Below, piece by piece: positions 55,824-64,000 of a stretch of 64,000 nt of DNA (the first letter of the stretch is position 1; each line of letters starts with the position of its first letter). The position numbers and the translations under genes are program-made. Under the pieces are notes generated by a model. It saw only the letters and a program-made list of their open reading frames with translations. It did not search any database and was not told where the DNA came from. Origin of the DNA: Trochalopteron elliotii (Eukaryota > Chordata > Aves > Passeriformes > Leiothrichidae); NCBI GenBank assembly GCA_024734555.1, contig JANPWX010019221.1:156719-220718 (forward strand), written 5' to 3'.

Positions 55824-55829
55824 AATAAA
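55824..55829 (+). promoter_or_regulatory. Canonical polyadenylation signal AATAAA
   Basis: The context ctaaataaacattctttt, with a T-rich downstream stretch, resembles a genuine mRNA 3' end. It is the only canonical AATAAA found between the RASGRF2 stop and this point. Confidence 0.6.
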
Positions 55830-56782
55830 CATTCTTTTCTTTCCCGAGTTTCAAGAGTCCTCACTGGAATTTATTATTTTACCTCCCGTCATGAATAATT
55901 CAGTCTGCTCCTTCTGAATTACATAATCTCTTAGAGAAGCAAGTCATGAAAGAGGAAAAAAAAAATAGGGTAAAATTTGGGGTCTGTACTGGGAAAGAAT
56001 TTGAATGACTGTATTTTAGTCTTCTTTTTCACTCATGTGCATTGCAGCTGGGCAATGGCATGGGCATGGGCATCACTGGTAATAACTGACATTGGGTTTG
56101 GACTTGTGTCTACACATCCTTGCTTTCTCTGGGCTAGTATTCTGCCCTGGATTTTAAAAAATAGTAAAAGTACATTTTATACACAGGAAAAGGCAGAAAA
56201 CAGAGTGGTTTGTAAGTAGGTCGTGTCCCTCTCCTTGTGATAGGAAAACAAGTCACATGGAGATAAAATGACTTGCAAATTGAAGGAAAACAGTGGACAG
56301 AGGTTGGGAGTACAAAACCAGGTCTCCAGCTGGTGTTACATGCCTTAATCACTGGTTACAGCTTTTCCATATTGAACTCAGAAATTTCATGAAAACAGAA
56401 AGATTCCTCTTAAATTTGTTTCAAGAATTAACATTTTAAATAGGTAAACAGCAATGGCACAATAGGTCTATGTAAGAAGGAGATACAGCAAGTGACATAA
56501 TAAAATCAGCTCCTATTCAGTACTTTGTGACCTTGTGGCCACATCTCCATTCTGCTTATATTTTTGGTGTTTCACATAAAAGCTGAAATTAACTGAGAGA
56601 GCAACTTAGCCTTGAAGTTGTCAGCTACTGTCAATGGAAAAAAAAATACTTCCCAAGCAGCTCTGTTTAAAAGTGCTGCAGAATAATTTAATTTCAAGTT
56701 GTTTCCCCAACACTTTAAATCATTCATTTTACTTCTGCCGAACAGTTGGGTGATTTACATCTTTATTCTAAGGCCATGACTG

Positions 56783-57050
56783 TAGGATCACAGACTGGTT
56801 TAGGTTGGGAGGGATGTTAAATATCACCCAGCGCCACCCCTGCCATGGGCAGGACATCATCCACTGTCCCAGGCTGCTCCAAGCCCCACTATCCAACCTG
56901 GCCTTGAACACTTCCAGGGGTCCAGGGGCAGCCACAGCTTCTCTGGGCACCCTGTGCCAGGGCCTCCCCACCCTCACAGGGAACAATTCCTTCCCAATAT
57001 CTCATCTATCCTGCCCTCTGGCTCTGGGAAGCCATCCTGGAATCTCCAAA
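56783..57050 (-). mobile_element. CR1 LINE 3' fragment (minus)
   Basis: Landmarks are aggatcacagactggtttag, caccccgccatggg-like sequence around 56835, and gcctccccaccctcacaggg. Together they are the reverse complement of the CR1 3' part. The element's 3' end lies at the left. The 5' side is truncated near 57050. Confidence 0.88.
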
Positions 57051-57476
57051 TAAATCTAAGAGCACCCAACCCTCTTCGATGTTGGCCATGAAGGAAGCAG
57101 GGGAAGCTTGTGATTACAGGCTGCTTAAAATCCTCAGGTCTGTGAAGAAATTAATTTTGCCTGTTCAAGATAATGAATAAGAATTGTAAAGACTGACTTA
57201 TGCCTTGAAAGGTATTACTTCCAGTATTCTGGCCCTATTTCTGTATAGCCTTAAAAGAAGTAAAATTTGAGAAGACCAGATTTTTGCTTGAAATTTCCAG
57301 TTTCAAAGAGCACTTAAACAGTGACTGGTGCTTGTTCCAGCTCCTGGCTGGTGGACACAACTCTGTATGTGGGGGTTGGTAAATGTAGGGGCAGCAGAAA
57401 TCACTTCAAGTTTGTTTGAACCCCCTGACAATCACCATCTCAGAATTGATTCACTTGTGTCTGCAATGCAGCTGGG

Positions 57477-57522
<46 letters not shown>
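57477..57522 (+). repeat. A46 tract
   Basis: An uninterrupted run of 46 A after ctgcaatgcagctggg. It may be a retroposed poly(A) tail or a simple repeat. No transcript source is recognised upstream of it. Confidence 0.75.
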
Positions 57523-57528
<6 letters not shown>

Positions 57529-59116
57529 CACTTTCTTTTTGGATTTTGGAGATTCCTCCTTTTCCAAAGTGTCAGTTCCATGTGTAGAAAAACCCTTCCT
57601 TCTCCCTTTAGCCAGAAAACACACTGCTAATTATAGACAGCCTTTCCTCTACTCTGTAGTGGATTCCTATGAAGAGCAACTTTAATAACTTAAAAATAGC
57701 TGGGGTTATTTTTAAAACGTTGGTTGGGCCTCATTGAGCTCTTTATTTAGTGGAGATGTATTATCACCTTGAGGAACCTTTCTCTGGAGGAATTACAAGT
57801 GTAGGATGACTGCTCTGTGACTGCTTGTCCCCTTGGCAAGTGTGTGCCCATGACTGACACCAAATGCTGGATTTACCTCCACAGCCCCTCTGAGATGCAG
57901 GGGTTGGGTCCCCTCAAAAAGAGATTCTTCCCCAGCCTGAGACCTCAGTGGCTGCACAGTGTAAGGGGATATTGAGCATCCACAGTCATGAGGAATTCTC
58001 AGTGAGAGGTCAGGGTAACCCCTGGGTATCAGCTTCTCTGTCTTATTCTGAATCCCAGGAATCAGAGACACGTGGAACTGAAAAATCAGGAATTGCCATT
58101 ACACCAGGGCACAATCCAGCCTCTAATATAGCAGGACAATTTGTCCATTGGCTCTTTGCTGCCCTGATTTAGCAAAGCCCTGATTCAGCAGCAGGAAATA
58201 CACTGATCTGTGTCCTTGCAAAGCTCCTCAGGACAAACACAGCACCTTCCAACCCCCAATTCCACAGAGTTTGTGAGAACAGCTCAGCTCATCACTTCTG
58301 ACCTGATTCCTTTCACTGCTAATAAATTATATCCCACACACAGAAACTTGACTTCAAATAAATTTTCTTCTAAATCATTGTGGCAATCAGAAAGGCCCTT
58401 CCATAAAACACAATGACCTTTGTCTGGCCCTTACAGGTAACTCCTCTGTCCAACCAGCTCCAGCTGCTGCACTCCCTGGGCAGGGGCTGATGGATTAATA
58501 TGAACTGCAACTGAATTAACACTCAGCTGCTGCTGCCTCCCCAACATGAGCAATGAAACCACAAGAACATTTCAGCTGTTAGATAATTATATTAGAGATG
58601 AAACACAGTGTTGGTTTGATAAAAACCTGGAGTGTTTAAGAGGCTGTTTCCAGATGCATTGATCTGGAATGGCTGTTTTGGTTTTAATTATTGTGGGTGT
58701 GCATGGCTCCCATTAGCCTAAACAAGGCATGACATTTTGAGGGAGAGATGTCTGTTTTGTAAAATTTCAGAATTCTGAAATGTGGGTTTAGGAAACTGCT
58801 ACATAAAATTAAAAGTATTTTAAATGTACAGAGGGAAAAGGATCTGTAAGTCTTAGATTTTTAAAAGCTGTACAGTGCTGGCCTCTGCTCCTCTGTCAGC
58901 CTTGACACATGTTCAGCTCTGATGGGAGCAGAGCCAGGTGAATGAAATTGATTATTATTTCATGCTTGCAAAACCATTGTGTGTTATTTCTCACTGTGAT
59001 TTACTGCTACATAGCTATAGACATACAGCAATTCTAAATGCAATAGAGTAATATAATAACAGCAATTCTAGATGAGAGGCTTCAGAGGCCATTTCATTTT
59101 TCTGGGCCCTTCTGCC

Positions 59117-59126
59117 TTATAAATAG
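59117..59126 (+). promoter_or_regulatory. MEF2-type/TATA element TTATAAATAG
   Basis: The ten bases match the MEF2 consensus YTAWWWWTAR exactly and contain a strong TATA box. They lie just before a GC- and CpG-richer stretch (about 59210-59480). In mammals the gene after RASGRF2 on this strand is CKMT2, a muscle-expressed gene, so a muscle promoter here is plausible but not shown. Confidence 0.35.
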
Positions 59127-59666
59127 TCAAGAATTAATGTCATGAATTAAAAAGTAAAGGGGAGTGAAAGAAAACCCCAAGTCCCAGGCTGTGATCTCAG
59201 CTCAGTTCCCTGCCCTGACCCGTTTCCACCCGGGATGTCAGTGGGTAGAACTGTGGCATTGCCCTGCCCTGGTGTCTCTCTGGAGCTGTTCTTGCAGGTC
59301 TGACCTTTCTCTTCTGCTGTTCCGGAGCGGGTCCCTGGGGGAGGACCCAGCCTCTCTGCCCGTGTCCGTCTGTCCGGCCGTGGCTGACGTGGGCGCCCCG
59401 CACTTGAGAGGGGCTAGAGAGATGATGTTGCTGTCGCCCCGCTGCTGCCACATCCTGCTGACGCCCTCAAGGGCACCCTTGTGCGGGCAAATGCCACTCA
59501 CGTAACCCAGCAGGGCAGGATTGGCCCCAGCAGCAATTATTTTCGTTTCCCTCACCTCCTTTTGCCCGTCTCAAATTACCCGGGCTCCTGTCAGTGCCCA
59601 GCCTCTGCTCCCTTTACACTCTGGGCTCGCTGCAGGCAGCAGGACGTCCTTACCTCCAGCTCCAAG
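59127..59666 (+). other. Candidate untranslated first exon region
   Basis: A GC-richer stretch that ends in a good splice donor (tccaag|gtgagtg, gt at 59667). It could be the 5' UTR exon of the next gene. Open frames in it match nothing I recognise. Confidence 0.25.
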
Positions 59667-59860
59667 GTGAGTGTGACTACACATACATTGTTTTTCTAGC
59701 CTCAAACCATAGCATTTCAAATGCAAGGGTTATTAAAAATGGGCTCAAAGCACCACAGGATGGTGGTGTTAATTTGGTTATAATATATAATATAACTTGT
59801 GTAAGTACTTGGTGCAGGGAAGTATGTGCCAGCCCCCACTGTGCAGCTGCTTCAAATAAT

Positions 59861-59926
59861 GGAATCACAGGATTATTAAGGCTTGGAAAAGACCTCTAGG
59901 ATCATAAAGTCCAGACATTAATGCTG
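59861..59926 (-). mobile_element. CR1 3' fragment (minus)
   Basis: The segments ggaatcacaggattattaag, gcttggaaaagacctctagg and atcataaagtccagacatta match the reverse complement of the CR1 3' end. It is diverged and short. Confidence 0.75.
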
Positions 59927-60036
59927 CCCCTTAAGTAACAAATTTAGTTAGAGAAAGATAAGACTCTTTGCAGATGTGTAACGAGTTTGGAGAAAATATC
60001 TCTAATTACATGAGTTTTTTGTGGTTTTGATTGTAG

Positions 60037-60098
60037 CTCTCTGCACTGCGAAGATGAGAGGTTTATACTGCAAAATGGCACCAGATTGGCTCAGGAGG
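60037..60098 (+). other. Candidate small exon
   Basis: 62 bases sit between a clean acceptor (tttgattgtag) and donor (caggagg|gtgagc). The stretch contains ATG at 60054 and at 60075 (caaaATGg). Together with the donor at 59666 it could form a 5' UTR. The short peptide it would encode is not one I recognise, and it does not match the CKMT2 N-terminus. Confidence 0.25.
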
Positions 60099-63000
60099 GT
60101 GAGCGGTGCCTGCACCTTGGCTGGGCTTTGGCAGGAGAATTTGGGCATCTGGGTCTCACCTGGTTGGGTCTGACCGGCCAGACCTTCAGCTGACAGAAAC
60201 CAAAAGTCATGGTGGTACCAAGGGGTTGTTGTCTGATCTGTGAAGAGTTACCATGTCTTCTCTACTCACACGAATCTGGTCACAGGTTCATAGTTTGGAA
60301 TTTTATCTTTTTTTTTTTTTTTTCCAAATTAGTTAAGTTCTTGTAACCATTCATTGTCCTCTGGAATTACAAGGAGGAAGAAACTGAAATGTGGTTGATA
60401 TTCTTGATAGAGATGTTCAACGCTGTGATTAAGGCACTGTCAGAACAATGTCTGCACTTGGTGTTGTTTCTGCACTTTGGAGACTGTATCTCAAAACCCA
60501 GATGAGTCAAAAGGGTTTGAGTGATGCTGAGGGTGAGTGGTAAGAAACTGAAAAAAAATCACCAATATTGCTTTATGAGGTTGGATGTTATAACGTGTCT
60601 CTTATTCTCTGAGCTGAAAGGTGATGCAGCAAACCAATAGAGATGTAAACTGATTTCTGGCTGTCTAAAAATGGCCTCTGAGGCGAGCAGTGACTCATGA
60701 CAGTCACTGCAGATGTTTCTGAGGCTCCAGAACCTTCCATGGATGGGCAGGGAAAACTTTCCACTGCCCTCTGTAGGCTTTAGCTCGAGCTAAGGATGGC
60801 TTAGAGGAATTACTTCTCAAATATAAAAGGCCAGGCTCCCTGTCCCTGCACCACGTGAGGGTCCAGCTCAGCACAGGGATCCTCTGGCTAAAGAGCTTTG
60901 TGGGGTAAGACGTGCACACACATCCCCTGTGGTGCTGAGTCCATGTGAACTTTAGCTGTGTCTCTGCCATTCCTCCAAAATGTCACTCAGGATCACATGG
61001 GGTGGCAATTAATACCACCCATGACATGGCTCAAATATTTAATCTACCTCTATTTCTAGAAATGTCACTGTAACCCTGGCACTTTCCTTCCCTCCAGCAA
61101 AGTGTGAAATATTGGATAACCAATACCTGCGTTTAAAAGTACCCAGCAAAAGATGGAGCTGGAAACTTCCTCTTTAAAAGAAGTTCAAGAAAGTGAAGAA
61201 TTAACAGGAAAAACACTTTTTAATTATTTCTTTAAAAATATTAGAAGTAGTTGTGAAGTTACTGGGGTTCAAGCTGTGGTTAAAAAGAGCCCCTCCACCT
61301 GAAGTGACACCTGCAATCCTTTGGGCTGTTCTTCAGCCAAATTTGCTGTGGTGACTTCTTTTAAACCTTGGTGCTGGCCTTTGTCTCCATTTTTTGTGCA
61401 TGGCAGGTGATACAGATAAGCAAATAGAGTTTAAAACCCAAGACACCCTCCTGGCAGGACAGCAGTGTCCTGAAGGCTGGTTACAGGTAGCTGAGCAGAG
61501 CAAGAAGGGCTGTGACCTCTAAGATTGTGACCTTTGGGCATGTGCTGACTCAGTGGCCTCGGCATGTAGGAATTCTGCCCTGGGAAAGGCAAGGCTGGTT
61601 TGATTCTGCACTGGCTCACCCTTCATGGTGCCAAGGGGGTGAGGATGAGGAGGGTGGAAGGAGGAGCCCTTGGTTTGCAGACACTAGAGGCCACCTGCTG
61701 TACTGGCTGTTACCCTGAGTCAGTGCTGCATGTACTCTGACCCTGCAGACCCCACAGGAGGATTCCTATGGAATTAACCCAAACTGTTCATTATGGAGGG
61801 AACCTCGTGCAGGCTGGTTGTTTATGGGACAGTTGCTGTGTGCTCCTCCCCTGTGCAGCAGCATTTGTGCCTTCTCTGAAAGCTGGCACAAGCACAGATG
61901 ACCTTGGCAGTAAAACTTTACAGGACTTCGTGACAAAGGCCAGCCCCAAGGCACCGAGCTGTGCTCCACCCCCTGGCCTGGAGCCATCTGTCAGCCTGGC
62001 ACAAAGACATCCTCACCAGCAGTTAGGGAGCAGCTATTCAGAGAACGAGCAGACTGAGATAACAACGGGAAAATGCACAAGGCAAGTTGCGGAAACATTT
62101 TGTCAAGCCCTCATACCCCGAAACACCTTGCAGTATGCTTGAGTAATGAGAGGAAAACCCAAACCCAACCCTGCCTACAGGTGGAATCACCTGTAGAAAA
62201 CACACCTGGTGCAGAATATGGGCTGGGACATGAAATTTGAGCCTCCATCCCCACACAGGACAGGAGCACAGACAGGCTACAGGCGACAGCAGAGCAGCTC
62301 AGCCCTGACTGGCACTGGAACAGCTCAGTTTGTGTCACATCTTTGAGTATTTCTTACAAGGGGCAAATTATCTGCATCATTAAATTGTTCATGAAGAAAC
62401 TGCCTCTCAGTGTGCTTATCCATTACATTTTGGAGAAAGTTTTATTGTTGCAGAACATTATCTGAGTGACCCATGATTGAGGTCTTGTGCCAGGAATCCT
62501 AAGAGTCTTGTTAAAAATCTAAAAATTAAATCATTAAGGTTTATACCCACAAAAGGTGTTGTGTCTAATGACACAGAAATCAGATCTCTCTTGGACAAAT
62601 GGCACAATAATAATCAGTGCAAGTTTAGATGCCACTAGTCCTGTCTAAAATAAAGCCCAAATTCTCATGTAGATTGTGGTGGACTGAAAGAACTTTAAAC
62701 TTATGGAAGGTTGGTGCAATTAATGAATCACTTACCACTGATAAAATTTTATGTAGGAATTGATAAATCATTATCAAGAGCCTTTTAAGAATTTTTTGTC
62801 AGAGCCTTCAGAATCCCCCAGCAGAGGAGAAAACTCCTTTGCTTATGAGGAGGCATTCCAGTTTAAAGAGGAATGAAGGTAATAGTAAAAAAAAAAACTT
62901 GATGGGACTGATAGGGTTGCAGACAACCCCATTTCAGGCCATTGATTCAAACTGAACAGATATGCAGGCCAGGAATTGGAGTTTTATTTATTTTTTTTAC

Positions 63001-64000
63001 CTCAGGTTAATTAATCCTTAGAATTTATTTCTGTTTACCAGACCATACTGTCTCTAAACGGTTTTGAACACAAGACAGATGCCTTCCTAAGGGAGGTGTT
63101 CTTCTTCCAGCACACCTGGTTAGGTCAGGCAAACACTCAATTCCTTCCCAAAGGTTAAAACTGACATCCTCAAAAATTCTTCTGGTTGTGAAAGTGTTCT
63201 TTCCCCTTCCCAGCTGCACTATGGCAGCACCACAGACACTCAAAAGAAAATGGATTTTCTATCATGAACACAAGGGAAGACATTCAGGAAACTCCTACAA
63301 GAGAGAAACCTGCACTTTCAATTTTTAGGCTGTGCAGTGGTTAAATTACCCTGATGAAAGTGAAATCTTTGCAGTGGAGGCTTAAAAGTGGTCTGTGGTG
63401 AAACCTGAATCACAGCACAGTAAAACTGGTAAAATGCTCCTAGGAAAAAAAATACATCTTTAATCAGAGGTAGTGATGGTGCAAACCTACTGCAGTGGCA
63501 GGCTGTGGAAAATTTCTGTGGGGAAAGAAGAGCTGAACATATTAATGATTTGAGGTCAGACTTGACCAAAAAAAAAACCAAAAAAAACCTGGATGAGGAT
63601 CTTTCCTCAGTTTGGGGCCATTGCATTTGGACTCTTTCCAAATTAATCTTTTAAAGTGCTTGTTTTGAAGCAGTGCATTACTTAAAAATCATGCTGTCTT
63701 TTGAAGGGGAAAAAATGGACCCTCTCCCCCCCCAACAATATGATATTGTTTCTTGTCAAATAAAAGTTTCTTATTCATTTTGCATCCTCTTTTTGTAAAA
63801 ACTTTTTTTGCTAAGCTGTACACCAGGTTTTTGAGCAGTCTGTTTGTGCTGTTTTTGTGGCACTGCCTGTGCTGCAGGACATTCATACTCAGGACTAGAG
63901 CCCACCCATGTGGCCAAAGCTGTGCCTGGGTCAGGAGTCACAGCACTTGGATGGAAAGGATTATACTCACTTTCCCACAGCACTCCAGATGATGTTTTTG
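60099..64000. other. Intergenic or 5' intron sequence
   Basis: Almost 4 kb with no exon, RNA gene or clear repeat that I can support. Open frames of up to 124 codons (for example 61768-62142) have no recognisable domain. CKMT2 coding exons, expected next by mammalian gene order, were looked for and not found. Confidence 0.6.

Larger units (their letters stand above)
51449..55850 (+). other. RASGRF2: RASGRF2 3' UTR (putative, about 4.4 kb)
   Basis: There is no splice acceptor or new coding frame directly after the stop. The first canonical AATAAA is at 55824-55829, followed by a T-rich stretch. An ATTAAA at 53242-53247 could give a shorter form. The first 2.2 kb look like ordinary AT-rich UTR. 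The part from 53720 to 54900 is unusually GC- and CpG-rich for a UTR, so the long form is less sure than the short one. Confidence 0.55.
55851..59100. other. Intergenic sequence
   Basis: It holds a minus-strand CR1 fragment (56783-57050) and a run of 46 A (57477-57522). I see no convincing exon. The rest is AT-rich unique sequence. Confidence 0.7.

Noticed and set aside
1..64000. CRISPR array, bacterial operon, phage or other undescribed gene system
   Set aside because: There are no regularly spaced repeats with unique spacers, no compact gene clusters and no ribosome-binding sites; the window is a vertebrate gene locus.

Overview
The window is a piece of a vertebrate chromosome, most likely from a bird and probably a songbird. 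Long GT-AG introns, many CR1 LINE fragments with the typical ATTCTRTG-type 3' ends, and LTR fragments of an endogenous-retrovirus type point that way. There is no sign of bacterial, viral or plasmid organisation. Nearly all open reading frames in the six frames are chance frames in introns or repeats.

One protein-coding gene is certain: the 3' half of RASGRF2 (Ras protein-specific guanine nucleotide releasing factor 2) on the plus strand. I could place 15 coding exons between 2013 and 51448. They join in a consistent reading frame (1965 bases, 654 residues plus a TGA stop), every junction is GT-AG, and every codon split across exons resolves to the expected residue. They encode the end of the PH-linked segment, the REM (RasGEF N-terminal) domain, the Ser/Pro-rich linker with a destruction-box-like segment, and the complete CDC25-type catalytic domain. 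The exons for the N-terminal PH, coiled coil, IQ and DH domains lie left of the window. Local residue choices, such as the [18 protein letters not shown] segment, fit RASGRF2 and not its paralogue RASGRF1.

Layout: 1-2012, intron. 2013-5020, three exons (end of PH segment, REM, start of linker). 5021-29528, large introns holding one nearly full-length but broken CR1 (6960-10485), an antisense CR1 (14325-15395), small CR1 pieces, and two linker exons. 29528-44352, exons for the end of the linker and the start of the catalytic module, with an assembly gap (29988-30383) inside a GGGAA-type simple repeat. 44353-51448, the closely spaced catalytic-domain exons. 51449 to about 55850, a long 3' UTR with three Pumilio-type motifs, a CpG-rich island and one canonical polyadenylation signal. 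55850-64000, intergenic sequence with a CR1 piece, a 46-base poly(A) tract, and at about 59117-60098 a possible muscle-type promoter with candidate untranslated exons. In mammals the next gene on the same strand is CKMT2; none of its coding exons are visible here.

I found no evidence of an undescribed multi-gene system. The points worth a second look are: two related antisense LTR copies placed just after RASGRF2 exons; a perfect 21-bp hairpin; a 24-bp repeat with a hairpin beside a catalytic exon; a 15-bp tandem repeat that carries E2-boxes; the CpG island inside the 3' UTR; and the candidate promoter of the downstream gene.
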